The notes: generated from the sequence alone by a model not told the origin. DNA of 14,712 bases from Euryarchaeota archaeon SCGC AAA252-I15 (GCA_000402775.1 AQSC01000052.1:1-14712), one strand, 5' to 3'; counted from the stretch's first letter, positions 1 through 6,758 are shown. Numbers and translations: made by a program.

Positions 1-69
1 GGCGCGCCGCCGTATGGAACAAAATTAGAAACCCAAGAAATTCAAGGTCGCCTTTCATCTGCGGGCTAA
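1..69 (+). CDS. Possible C-terminal tail of an IS605-type TnpB, cut by the window edge
   Basis: Only the last 22 codons are in the window. The frame is open from base 1 and stops at TAA (67-69), so there is no domain to recognise. The argument is architectural. The stop codon lies in the top of a perfect 9-bp hairpin (59-79) nested in a longer palindrome. IS200/IS605 elements often have the last gene ending inside the end hairpin. The peptide ends in Ser-Ser-Ala-Gly, and TnpB tails are short and poorly conserved, so this neither proves nor excludes the call. It could equally be the 3' end of another gene or chance. Weak call. Confidence 0.3.
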   Translation, partial: GAPPYGTKLETQEIQGRLSSAG

Positions 70-92
70 AAGCCCGCAGTATTCAGGCGACC
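46..92. repeat. Nested palindrome, candidate right end of an IS200/IS605-type element
   Basis: The outer arms are GGTCGCCT (46-53) and AGGCGACC (85-92), an exact 8-bp inverted repeat. Inside lie CTGCGGGCT (59-67) and AGCCCGCAG (71-79), an exact 9-bp stem with an AAA loop. The two short linkers are 5 bases each. Such imperfect double hairpins, with an open frame ending inside them, are typical of the subterminal ends of single-strand transposing IS200/IS605 elements. The sequence just downstream reads at once into a restriction endonuclease frame, which fits a boundary near 92-95. A transcription terminator or a short REP-like element are alternatives. Confidence 0.55.
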
Positions 93-631
93 AAGGTAAT
101 AAATACAAACTCATAAATGTTGAAGCACAGGAAAGGCTTAACAAAGCAGATATAATCCTACAATTTGAGAAAAAAAGAAAAATAGAAATAGGAATCACTG
201 CAGAAGTAGATGTAAAATCAACTTCAGAAGACTTCAAGAATAGTGGTAAATCACCAAACATAACTTCTTTTGCCAGGATACGTTCTGCCTATATTGAAGA
301 TCCGGATTACCTATTCATAATCCTCTCACTCAAGTATCGTGTTTATTCAACACATAACAAAGAAACAAAAATGATGGAGGGGATAATGGAAGTCGTCGCC
401 CATAATGCATATGATTTGAAATATGTATCCTCCTCAGACATTAACTATAACCCTGCATTGGGAACAGGTCAATTACAAATCAGAGACATCCACTACGTTT
501 CAACAGAAACTAGAACATCATGGCAGTTTTGTCAATTACTTGACAAAAAGTTCCTCGCTTCTTCCAGACGAAATATTAATGAATGGTTAGCATTGGCAAA
601 ATCACATGGTTGGATAAAGATTGATGAGTAA
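93..631 (+). pseudogene. Type II restriction endonuclease, N-terminally truncated
   Basis: The frame gives about 179 residues and ends at TAA (629-631), sharing 8 bases (ATGAGTAA) with the methyltransferase start. No plausible start codon lies between the palindrome and the conserved-looking part. The first ATG, at 371, would remove half of what remains, so the gene appears to have lost its 5' end to the element on its left. Near the start it reads Ile-Glu-Ile-Gly-Ile-Thr-Ala-Glu-Val-Asp-Val-Lys-Ser, with Asp209-211 and Lys215-217 (base positions) fitting the (D/E)xK half of a PD-(D/E)xK nuclease site. The partner PD would lie upstream and is missing. The assignment rests mainly on the coupled methyltransferase plus this motif; I do not recognise the exact family. 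It is very AT-rich, like the methyltransferase and unlike the genes after 1700. Confidence 0.55.
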
Positions 632-1541
632 CATAGAACTAATTCAGGGCCATACACTCGAAAAGCTAAAAGACATACCCTCAGAATCAATAGATTTGAT
701 TGTTGCTGACCCACCATATAATCTAGGAAAGAATTATGGAAATGGTCATGAGATTAAAGGATTTGAGGAATATGTTGATTTCTCAGAAAAATGGCTAACT
801 GAAGCAAAAAGAATTCTAAAAAAAACAGGCACTATATACGTATTCATGGGATTTCGTTTTATCTCTTATTTATACAACATACTAGATAGAAATCTTAATT
901 TCAATTTCAATACTTGGATTACCTGGCACTACACTCAAGGTTTAGGTAAAAAAAAGGGATTTTCTCCACGCCACGATGACATACTAATGTTTACAAAATC
1001 AGATGACTACAAGTTTAATTTAAATGACATAAGAATACCCCAAAAGTATTATAGAGCTCGCAATAACATGCGTGGAGCAAATCCGGGAGATGTTTGGCAG
1101 TTTTCTCACATTCATTATTGTAATGAGAACAGACAAGAACATCCAACCCAAAAACCAGAGGGTTTAATAGAGAGAATGGTACTCTGCTCAAGTGATAAGG
1201 GTGATCTAGTATTAGATCCCTTTGCAGGAAGTGGAACAACACTACGAGTGTGCCAACAACTAGGTAGAGATTGTATTGGAATTGAATTAAATCAAAAATA
1301 TATACAAATGATAAAGAAAAGATTGGATGAACCATTCAAAGGATTTGATAGTATTGACCCACGTATGGAACGTGTACCAATGGATCTTCGGGATAATGAA
1401 ATTCGCAAGAAATATGTCCAAAGTCATATAAAATGGTTTCTCAATCACCATAATGGATCTGTTGATGATTTTATTGAAAAAGTAAAGATCATGTATGGTA
1501 AAAACAGTAAAAATCAATCAGATTTATCATCTTTTAAATAA
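624..1541 (+). CDS. Beta-class DNA methyltransferase (N4-cytosine or N6-adenine), type II modification enzyme
   Basis: This S-adenosylmethionine-dependent enzyme of 305 residues should methylate an exocyclic amino group in the recognition site of its partner nuclease. Catalytic motif IV, Asp-Pro-Pro-Tyr, is at residues 29-32. The cofactor motif, Asp-Pro-Phe-Ala-Gly-Ser-Gly-Thr-Thr, is at 198-206, preceded by His-Pro-Thr-Gln-Lys-Pro from 173. Catalytic motif before cofactor motif is the beta order. The stretch with Gly-Phe-Ser-Pro-Arg-His-Asp-Asp-Ile-Leu-Met-Phe is of the kind I associate with archaeal N4-cytosine enzymes such as M.MjaI and M.MthZI, but the target site is a guess. ATG 624 is preferred to the in-frame TTG at 621. 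Its overlap with the nuclease stop suggests translational coupling. With the nuclease truncated, this is probably an orphan methylase. Confidence 0.95.
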   Translation: MSNIELIQGHTLEKLKDIPSESIDLIVADPPYNLGKNYGNGHEIKGFEEYVDFSEKWLTEAKRILKKTGTIYVFMGFRFISYLYNILDRNLNFNFNTWITWHYTQGLGKKKGFSPRHDDILMFTKSDDYKFNLNDIRIPQKYYRARNNMRGANPGDVWQFSHIHYCNENRQEHPTQKPEGLIERMVLCSSDKGDLVLDPFAGSGTTLRVCQQLGRDCIGIELNQKYIQMIKKRLDEPFKGFDSIDPRMERVPMDLRDNEIRKKYVQSHIKWFLNHHNGSVDDFIEKVKIMYGKNSKNQSDLSSFK

Positions 1542-1542
1542 G

Positions 1543-1603
1543 ACTTTTTGTGCAGAATCGTCTCCTGCACAAAAAGTGACTGATTTCTCCTACTTTTTGT
1601 GCA
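1543..1603. repeat. Three copies of a 12-base motif, candidate operator array
   Basis: ACTTTTTGTGCA occurs at 1543-1554 and 1592-1603, with its exact complement TGCACAAAAAGT at 1566-1577. Starts are spaced 23 and 26 bases. The array begins one base after the methyltransferase stop and ends about 20 bases before the TATA box of the next operon. A related weaker inverted repeat, TGTGC...GCACA, lies at 1679-1696 in the leader of the first gene. The first two copies could also fold as a 12-bp stem at the methyltransferase 3' end. The third, exact copy argues for protein binding, most simply by the XRE regulator encoded last in the operon. Confidence 0.8.
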
Positions 1604-1621
1604 AGGCCTTCAGAAACGACA

Positions 1622-1635
1622 AGTATTTATACTAG
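1622..1635 (+). promoter_or_regulatory. Archaeal promoter (TATA box) of the membrane-protein/XRE operon
   Basis: AGTATTTATACTAG contains a good archaeal TATA element with purines just upstream. Transcription would begin near 1655, giving a leader of about 55 bases that holds the TGTGC/GCACA inverted repeat and the ribosome binding site AGGAGG before the 1711 ATG. Confidence 0.55.
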
Positions 1636-1710
1636 TTTGTTGTATATTTCTAACATAATGTTTGTTTTTTTTAACATTTTGTGCGATATATGGCACAGGA
1701 GGTTTTTGCG

Positions 1711-1944
1711 ATGGAGTTATTAATACCAATTATTGCGGTGCTTGTGGTTGCCCTGCTTGTTGTGGCATTATGGCAGAGGAGGAAGAATCTGGGCAAGAGA
1801 CCCGAGTACAAGACGTTTTTCATCCTGGGTATTGTATGGCTTATAATGGGCATTACTACCGACAACTCAGCCTTCACGATACTGGGGCTCATATTCGTCA
1901 TAGCGGGAGCCACCAATAAAGACAAGTGGAAAAAAGGGTTATAA
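1711..1944 (+). CDS. Small two- or three-helix membrane protein, first gene of the operon
   Basis: The product is 77 residues. The first 22 form a hydrophobic helix rich in Ile, Val and Leu, followed by a positive patch (Gln-Arg-Arg-Lys-Asn-Leu-Gly-Lys-Arg-Pro). A second hydrophobic stretch covers about residues 34-65, broken by Thr-Thr-Asp-Asn-Ser, so it may cross the membrane once or twice. A charged Asn-Lys-Asp-Lys-Trp-Lys-Lys tail ends the protein. ATG 1711 is chosen over upstream in-frame ATGs because AGGAGG lies about 8 bases before it and because the upstream residues overlap the leader. I do not recognise a named family. The next gene follows after 14 bases. Confidence 0.85.
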   Translation: MELLIPIIAVLVVALLVVALWQRRKNLGKRPEYKTFFILGIVWLIMGITTDNSAFTILGLIFVIAGATNKDKWKKGL

Positions 1945-1958
1945 GGAGGTTGAGAAAA

Positions 1959-2096
1959 ATGAAAGGTTTCTTTTTAGGACTTGGAATTGGAATATGCGTA
2001 ATATCCGCTTACCTAATGATTAAAGGGTATGTGGAGCAGGGGATTGTCACATTAATAATTGGAGTAGTTACAATCGCTGTTAATTCAAAAAAATAA
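1959..2096 (+). CDS. 45-residue hydrophobic membrane peptide
   Basis: This very short gene starts at ATG 1959 behind a strong AAGGAGGT site at 1943-1950 and stops at 2096. The peptide is almost wholly hydrophobic, with two helices: a glycine-rich one (Leu-Gly-Leu-Gly-Ile-Gly pattern) at residues 5-20, and one at about 26-41, ending in Asn-Ser-Lys-Lys. Glycine spacing in the first helix suggests close helix packing. The strong ribosome binding site, its position between two operon genes (14 and 21 bases away) and membrane-like composition make it a real gene despite its size. Function unknown; it may be a small subunit or a toxin-like peptide, but nothing in the sequence decides this. Confidence 0.75.
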   Translation: MKGFFLGLGIGICVISAYLMIKGYVEQGIVTLIIGVVTIAVNSKK

Positions 2097-2117
2097 CTAA
2101 ATTCAGGAGGGGAAAAA

Positions 2118-2567
2118 ATGGAAAACAAAGATAATGCTGGGAAGGACAAAATTAGGGTATTGGTTGTTGTAATGGTAACGCTTCTTCTCGCAAGCACCCT
2201 CGTGATTTACGCGGTGACACTAGTAAAGCAGGGAAAATCGGTTGGTGCGCTTTTTCCAGGAATAATTTTTATGGTGGTTCTCGTGTTCATGGTCCCGTTT
2301 TTGAAGAGGCGATACTTTGACGTGAAAAAAGGATACCCATTTGAAGATGAGATGTCGAATAAAATACTGTTGAACGCAACCTCGAAAGCTTTCACACTAA
2401 GCATCTACTGGATGCTTGCCCTCATGGTTTATACGGGCATTGGTGTGGAGGAGTATGGTTATCCCGAGCTAATCCCCCGGCATGTTGCAGTAGCTGGAAT
2501 ACTCGGTATGGCAGTGATATTCGGGTTGAGCTACGCGTATGTCAGTTGGAAGGGTGTTGTGGAATGA
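2118..2567 (+). CDS. Four-helix membrane protein, DUF2178-like
   Basis: The product is 149 residues. Hydrophobic segments lie at about 13-34, 42-61, 90-108 and 122-143. A cytoplasmic linker between the second and third holds Arg-Arg-Tyr-Phe-Asp-Val-Lys-Lys-Gly-Tyr-Pro-Phe-Glu-Asp-Glu-Met. The Asp-Glu near a lysine- and alanine-rich stretch leading into helix 3 resembles the DUF2178 family, whose genes often sit beside small HTH regulators in archaea. AGGAGGGG lies 7-8 bases before ATG 2118. Its stop overlaps the next start as ATGA (2564-2567), so the two are translationally coupled. The DUF assignment is from memory of the pattern and is moderate; the membrane topology is clear. Confidence 0.85.
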   Translation: MENKDNAGKDKIRVLVVVMVTLLLASTLVIYAVTLVKQGKSVGALFPGIIFMVVLVFMVPFLKRRYFDVKKGYPFEDEMSNKILLNATSKAFTLSIYWMLALMVYTGIGVEEYGYPELIPRHVAVAGILGMAVIFGLSYAYVSWKGVVE

Positions 2568-2896
2568 AAAACATGCTTTGGTATATGGGTTTTTTGTCTG
2601 TCTTGAGCCTGCTGTACTTCAGTAACGGGAGCATCGGGTTTTTTGGTTTCCTCGGTTTTCTCCCATACTTTGCAACATATAATGTGAGTGACGAGAGGCT
2701 GGAAAAAAACTTGGGTAAGGCAACGAGAACAGCATTCGCGTACACCATACTTTTCGGGGTTACGACAATCGTGTACATTTCAATAACCGACAAAATCGAG
2801 TATTTCGCCCCCGCATTCATACTGTTATTCGGAGGAAGCCTGATAGTATGCCTTCTCTCCCTGCTATATTACGACAGAAAAGAGGACGGAGTATGA
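2564..2896 (+). CDS. Small membrane protein, DUF3796-like
   Basis: The product is 110 residues starting at ATG 2564. A longer start at the TTG at 2546 would run into the previous gene and is not needed. The N-terminus has the repetitive Phe/Gly/Leu-rich pattern (Gly-Phe-Phe-Gly-Phe-Leu-Gly-Phe-Leu) that I associate with DUF3796 proteins, then Asp-Glu-Arg, then two more hydrophobic helices at about 56-78 and 82-102. The tail is charged. Both ends overlap neighbours by 4 bases (ATGA), so it is coupled to the genes on each side. Family members are typically encoded next to YozG-like HTH genes, as here. Biochemical role unknown. Confidence 0.85.
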   Translation: MKNMLWYMGFLSVLSLLYFSNGSIGFFGFLGFLPYFATYNVSDERLEKNLGKATRTAFAYTILFGVTTIVYISITDKIEYFAPAFILLFGGSLIVCLLSLLYYDRKEDGV

Positions 2897-3087
2897 GAAC
2901 TCGCATCAAGGAATTCAGAGCCAGATATGACTTGACCCAAGAAGACTTGGCAAGGAAGGTGGGAGTCCGGAGGGAGACTATAGTTTTCCTTGAGAAGGGG
3001 AGATACAATCCAAGCTTAAAGCTCGCCCACGACATTGCGAAAGCCTTGAACGCGAAGATTGATGAATTATTCATCTTCGAAGAGTGA
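2893..3087 (+). CDS. XRE-family (YozG-like) transcriptional regulator
   Basis: This 64-residue protein is little more than a helix-turn-helix domain. Residues 5-60 give the Cro/CI fold: Arg-Tyr-Asp-Leu-Thr-Gln-Glu-Asp-Leu-Ala (helix 2), Val-Gly-Val-Arg-Arg-Glu-Thr-Ile (recognition helix), then Glu-Lys-Gly-Arg-Tyr-Asn-Pro-Ser and Ala-Leu-Asn-Ala-Lys-Ile-Asp-Glu-Leu-Phe. These signatures are typical of small stand-alone regulators in bacteria and archaea. ATG 2893 overlaps the previous stop (ATGA). It closes an operon of membrane proteins, and such regulators commonly repress their own operon. The 12-base motif array at 1543-1603 is the obvious candidate binding site. Ligand or stimulus unknown. 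Confidence 0.95.
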   Translation: MRTRIKEFRARYDLTQEDLARKVGVRRETIVFLEKGRYNPSLKLAHDIAKALNAKIDELFIFEE

Positions 3088-3140
3088 TCTTCCGGCCACT
3101 TAAATCCCCGTTTTATATCGCTTTGCTCAGGCAGACCAAG

Positions 3141-3148
3141 TATTTAAA
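3141..3148 (+). promoter_or_regulatory. TATA box of the KaiC-like gene
   Basis: TATTTAAA lies about 42 bases before ATG 3187. Initiation about 26 bases downstream would give a leader of roughly 16 bases without an obvious ribosome binding site. Confidence 0.45.
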
Positions 3149-3186
3149 GTCGTAATTCCCAATTCCTCAGTTACACTAACACTACG

Positions 3187-3888
3187 ATGAATAAGATTCC
3201 GACAGGCGTTCCCGTCTTGGACAGGGAGCTCGGCGGCGGCATCCCCGAAGGATACAATATTGTTGTAGGCGGAGACCCGGGTTCGGGGAAATCGTATCTC
3301 ACATATTTTATGCTTTACTCCATGATGAAGCAAGGTTACCACTGTATTTTCGTAACGACAGACCGCACTGCGAATGCCATTAAAGAGCTTGCCGACGAAT
3401 CGGGCTGGGAGTACACCAAGCTTTTTGAAGAAGGAAAACTGATTTTCATTGACGCCCACTCATGGAAGGTAGAGCAAGATTCCAATGAGAAATATAGTCT
3501 TGAAATTTTGTCGGATTTCATCGGATTGTCGAAGATGATGGGGGACATTAGGAAAAACCTTGGGACGAACAAGGTCGTGGAAGTAGTAGACTTGTTTTCA
3601 GAGTTGTTCATTTACGCCGATGAAAACAGCGTGATACAGCTGCTCGAGATGGTTTGCGCAAGGGCTCGGGCGTCCAAGACCGTCTGTTTTTTCGTGTTGA
3701 ACGACAAGATGCAGTCTGAAAAAGCGTTAACTTCCATCGAAGCTTTGACTGAAGGAACGATACATTGTTTCAAGGAGGGTGCGGTAAACTCGATAGAGAT
3801 CAAGAAGATGGAGGGAGTCCCATTAGACTCGAGGAAGATTTCAATACCGCTTTCCAAGGGTAAAGACGGGATTGTAAGGCCAAGATAA
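3187..3888 (+). CDS. Single-domain KaiC-like RecA-superfamily ATPase
   Basis: The product is 233 residues, the length of one RecA/KaiC domain. It opens with Ile-Pro-Thr-Gly-Val-Pro-Val-Leu-Asp-Arg-Glu-Leu-Gly-Gly-Gly-Ile-Pro, the usual KaiC entry sequence. Walker A, Gly-Asp-Pro-Gly-Ser-Gly-Lys-Ser, is at 29-36. The Walker B strand, Val-Val-Glu-Val-Val-Asp-Leu-Phe-Ser-Glu-Leu, ends with Asp135. Archaea encode many such proteins, for signalling, archaellum control (FlaH/ArlH) and unknown roles. This one lacks the archaellum neighbourhood and a second domain, so no specific role can be given. It stands alone with its own promoter, after an unrelated operon and before a separately promoted membrane protein gene. 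Confidence 0.9.
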   Translation: MNKIPTGVPVLDRELGGGIPEGYNIVVGGDPGSGKSYLTYFMLYSMMKQGYHCIFVTTDRTANAIKELADESGWEYTKLFEEGKLIFIDAHSWKVEQDSNEKYSLEILSDFIGLSKMMGDIRKNLGTNKVVEVVDLFSELFIYADENSVIQLLEMVCARARASKTVCFFVLNDKMQSEKALTSIEALTEGTIHCFKEGAVNSIEIKKMEGVPLDSRKISIPLSKGKDGIVRPR

Positions 3889-3910
3889 TTTTTGTAGTGT
3901 GACAAAACAA

Positions 3911-3918
3911 TTTTAAAT
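3911..3918 (+). promoter_or_regulatory. TATA box of the 3945 membrane protein gene
   Basis: TTTTAAAT is centred about 30 bases before ATG 3945, which fits a leaderless or nearly leaderless transcript starting around 3941-3945. Confidence 0.5.
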
Positions 3919-3944
3919 TCAATGCGTTATTAGTAACCAATACA

Positions 3945-4487
3945 ATGCGCCCACAGCCTGACCCTCATGAAGAATTACTGACTCGAGTCCGCTTCATCAC
4001 AGGGCTTCTCGCAGGACTACTACTTAGCATCCTATTGGCCTGGCTGTATCTGACGAAAGTCATTTTTCAAGTTCCAACATACGTTTTCCCGCTCATCATC
4101 CTAGTAGTCGCCTGGAGCGTGGGAAACACCAAAGTCAGGGTTAAGAAGGGGAGGGCGGAAAAGATAGTGGTCCTGGCGTCAATACTCGCAATTTTAGGAA
4201 TCCCATTTTATGAAGGTGAGGGAGGGGACGTATTGAATCTCTCACTCGTCTTTGCAGTAAGCTATTTCGTGATAAGCGCTTTCCTAGACCTCATTAAAGT
4301 GGGAGTGACAGTCGCACTATCAGTCCCCGCATTCGTCATGTTCACGGCGTTAATGGTTTGGTGGTGGGCGAGGGAGGAGCGAGCCCTCCTGCTTGTGCTT
4401 TTTTCACTTGTTTTCACCGTAATAGTGATTTGGATTCTGGGGGACATGGTGATGTCCAAGGCCCAGCCACATCACGCATCCAGGTGA
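3945..4487 (+). CDS. Polytopic membrane protein of unknown function
   Basis: The product is 180 residues. A short polar N-terminus (Arg-Pro-Gln-Pro-Asp-Pro-His-Glu-Glu) precedes hydrophobic segments at about 17-36, 43-60, 73-88, 97-117, 119-140 and 148-168, so five or six helices. A basic loop, Lys-Val-Arg-Val-Lys-Lys-Gly-Arg-Ala-Glu-Lys, follows the second helix and probably faces the cytoplasm. The short tail ends His-His-Ala-Ser-Arg. No recognisable family motif. The gene converges on the lipoprotein gene with only 15 bases between their stops. Confidence 0.8.
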   Translation: MRPQPDPHEELLTRVRFITGLLAGLLLSILLAWLYLTKVIFQVPTYVFPLIILVVAWSVGNTKVRVKKGRAEKIVVLASILAILGIPFYEGEGGDVLNLSLVFAVSYFVISAFLDLIKVGVTVALSVPAFVMFTALMVWWWAREERALLLVLFSLVFTVIVIWILGDMVMSKAQPHHASR

Positions 4488-4502
4488 AATTCAAGCTTCC
4501 CG

Positions 4503-5735
4503 TTAAACTTGGCAGAAGCAACCGCAATTGTCTTGTGGACCGCAAGAATCGGAATCAGGGATTAAGCAGGGACTAATCTCAATCTCTTCGGGACTTGAGT
4601 CAACACTCTTCTTGCAAGTGCCGAGGGCGTAGCCTGATTGAACACACTGGGAATGGCACTCCTTTTGAAACATTGATTCTGTTGGATCATCCGCTCCCGC
4701 TGGAACACAGTTTACCCCCTCGCTATTGAAGAACTCCCATTCTTCACAGGACCTGCCGTCAGGCAGATCACAGTACCCACTCTGGCCTTCAGGGGGAACA
4801 TCAACGATACTTACAGTCCCCCCCTGCTCGGCGCAGTAAATTGATGCGGGATTAGCAATGCCAACAACGGGAGGTCTAGGAATAACAGTCTCCTTGCCGA
4901 CTGATGAATCGGAAACAACCCAATCCTCAATGGAAACTAAAACAGTGTAGACGTCAGTTTCGGGAAGAACATCCGAGTCAGCCTCAAACATTACGTTAAC
5001 AGACCAACATCCGAAACAGCGAGCCTGCAAGACATCAAGTACCTCAAGATTCCGGCCATTACGGGAAGAATAGTAATCCAAATTCAAAACATAACCTCGC
5101 GCAATATCAGAAGCCCTATTCACACCAGCGTCGGATGGAACAGGCACATCCTCAACCGGCCTCCCGGGAGAAGGAGGAACCGGAGCGGAATCATCACCTG
5201 AAAGCTCTCCTGGAAGGACACAGTAGCCTAAGGCGTCCACGATGCCGGGAGGAGCCTTACACTCATACCCGATAGGACATGCAAGACTTTCAATACCACC
5301 ACACTCGCAAAGCTGCTCGCACATTAAAGTGCATGCAATACCCTCCCTGCCTTGATTGTCTATCATGCACTTGCTCGAACACTCGTTGAAGCGGCCTCCA
5401 GAACTGTTGCATAATACCGCATCCATTGGGCAGTATTCCTCCCAAGTTCGCAGACACTTTTGTTTTGCAGGACACCAAGAGTATCCGGCCGAACCGGTAC
5501 AGCCGTGCTCGTCCCTGTCACCGCCGACAATCTGGTTATCTGGCGGGATTTCATCCTTGATTACCTCAGTGAAAATGCGCCCGTTTGAGTCGACACAACT
5601 TCGGGGATGACTCTCGGCAACGGCAAAGCCTGCGTTAACACACTCCTCAAAGCTTGCAACCTGAACTTCCTTTTTAATGCAGCCGGAAAAAACAACGGAA
5701 ACCAAAACAATGCAAAACAAAAACCTGAATTTCAT
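4503..5735 (-). CDS. Cysteine-rich secreted lipoprotein with a DUF333 domain
   Basis: The product is 410 residues from the ATG at 5735. A longer start (5780) would place upstream AT-rich promoter sequence inside the gene. Residues 1-18 form a signal peptide ending in a lipobox, Val-Phe-Ser-Gly-Cys19, so it is likely lipid-anchored outside the cell. Then come a Glu-Ser-His-Pro-Arg-Ser-Cys-Val-Asp small domain (28-59), an Asp-Glu-His-Gly-Cys ... Tyr-Ser-Trp-Cys module (75-102), a Cys-dense region (109-172), a Pro-rich linker (180-200), a domain containing Cys-Phe-Gly-Cys-Trp (210-275), a DUF333 domain (about 293-343, with Asn-Pro-Ala-Ser-Ile-Tyr-Cys and Cys-Glu-Glu-Trp-Glu-Phe-Phe), and a Cys-rich tail. 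These modules recur in archaeal surface proteins of unknown function and should be disulfide-bonded. DUF333 is sometimes called haemolysin-like, without evidence of such activity here. Confidence 0.88.
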   Translation of the reverse strand: MKFRFLFCIVLVSVVFSGCIKKEVQVASFEECVNAGFAVAESHPRSCVDSNGRIFTEVIKDEIPPDNQIVGGDRDEHGCTGSAGYSWCPAKQKCLRTWEEYCPMDAVLCNSSGGRFNECSSKCMIDNQGREGIACTLMCEQLCECGGIESLACPIGYECKAPPGIVDALGYCVLPGELSGDDSAPVPPSPGRPVEDVPVPSDAGVNRASDIARGYVLNLDYYSSRNGRNLEVLDVLQARCFGCWSVNVMFEADSDVLPETDVYTVLVSIEDWVVSDSSVGKETVIPRPPVVGIANPASIYCAEQGGTVSIVDVPPEGQSGYCDLPDGRSCEEWEFFNSEGVNCVPAGADDPTESMFQKECHSQCVQSGYALGTCKKSVDSSPEEIEISPCLIPDSDSCGPQDNCGCFCQV

Positions 5736-5744
5736 GTTTAATGA

Positions 5745-5765
5745 ATTTATAAAGCATAATAAAAA
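5745..5765 (-). promoter_or_regulatory. AT-rich promoter of the lipoprotein gene
   Basis: On the minus strand the run contains TTTTTATTA and TTTATAAA. The first is centred about 26 bases before ATG 5735, giving a leaderless transcript. The second would initiate inside the gene, so the first is the better TATA candidate. Confidence 0.4.
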
Positions 5766-5799
5766 TCCAATGCATTTCATACGGTCTGGACCGAAGGAA

Positions 5800-6711
5800 C
5801 TAGTGATGGAAAAACACCCTGAATTTTAACTTACGCATAATCTTAAGTTGGGATAAATGGATTTCCATACCCACCAAACCCAAGATCACTAGGAAACCGC
5901 CCAAAATCTGATAACCCGCCAACGTCTCCCCCAAAAACAGCCAAGCGAAAAAGGAACCGAAAACAGGAACGCTAATCGAAGTAAGCCCGACGTTCGTGGC
6001 ACTAGCATGCTCGAGCGCGTAATACCACAATAATTGTACGAATAGTATTCCAATTACTGCAAGGGCGATGAGATATGATGCCGTCTCGAAATTGAAGGTC
6101 ACTGATGAGACGTCTCCGAAGGCTAATGTGAGGAGGATTAAACCAGCCGCCAGGTTCCGTACTACGACTAGGACTTCAGGTGGCAGGTGATGCAAGTATT
6201 TTTTCATCAAAACCGAGGATGAGGAAAACATTACGGCGGCGGCGGCGATGTACAAGTCTCTGGGATGAAAACCGTATGATATTGTGAACCCTCTGGTAAA
6301 GATTGTGACAAGCCCGGTAATCATTAGAGTAGTCCCTAGAAACTGGTGTAGAGTCATTTTTTCACCGAGAAGAATCCAGGCGAAGAATGCTATGAGAAGA
6401 GAGTTCAGTCTCAAGATTATGAGCCCATTCGCAACGGCAGTCGTCTTTAAGCCGGTGAGGTAAGTTAGGGGGCCTAAAACCCCGACCATCAACACAATCC
6501 ACGCCAAAATTACGCAGTCCCTCCTTCCAAGGCATTTTAATTCGCCCAGCTTGTGAAGGGACTCCATCGCAAGAAGGAGTAGGAGGCCTGCGATAATGCT
6601 TCTTATTGCTGCGAGAGCCAACGGGGAAAGAGATTGCAGAAGTGTTTTCTCAAAGACTGGTGTTAAGCTAAAGCAAATACAGGCTAATAGTGCAGCAGTA
6701 ACACCCTTCAA
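5800..6711 (-). CDS. EamA/DMT-family inner-membrane permease
   Basis: The product is 303 residues, the normal size for drug/metabolite transporters with ten helices in two EamA repeats. Repeat one (about 1-140) starts with the family pattern Ala-Cys-Ile-Cys-Phe-Ser-Leu-Thr-Pro-Val-Phe-Glu-Lys, followed by Ala-Ile-Arg-Ser, and ends with Leu-Leu-Gly-Glu-Lys-Met before helix 5. Repeat two (about 150-290) repeats this with Val-Val-Arg-Asn, Val-Pro-Val-Phe-Gly and Leu-Gly-Glu-Thr-Leu. The basic tail (Lys-Ile-Met-Arg-Lys-Leu-Lys) is cytoplasmic. Substrate cannot be predicted within this family; members export amino acids, metabolites or drugs. It lies 47 bases after tatC on the same strand, with an AT-rich stretch (6746-6757) that could be its own promoter. 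Confidence 0.92.
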   Translation of the reverse strand: MKGVTAALLACICFSLTPVFEKTLLQSLSPLALAAIRSIIAGLLLLLAMESLHKLGELKCLGRRDCVILAWIVLMVGVLGPLTYLTGLKTTAVANGLIILRLNSLLIAFFAWILLGEKMTLHQFLGTTLMITGLVTIFTRGFTISYGFHPRDLYIAAAAVMFSSSSVLMKKYLHHLPPEVLVVVRNLAAGLILLTLAFGDVSSVTFNFETASYLIALAVIGILFVQLLWYYALEHASATNVGLTSISVPVFGSFFAWLFLGETLAGYQILGGFLVILGLVGMEIHLSQLKIMRKLKFRVFFHH

Positions 6712-6758
6712 ATTCGATCACCGGATTGGTTTATGAATTAGCCGGAAAAATAAATAAA

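Noticed and set aside
5356..5610. 84-codon plus-strand open frame inside the lipoprotein gene, plus several minus-strand frames there.
   Set aside because: They are shadows of a gene with signal peptide, lipobox and DUF333 domain.
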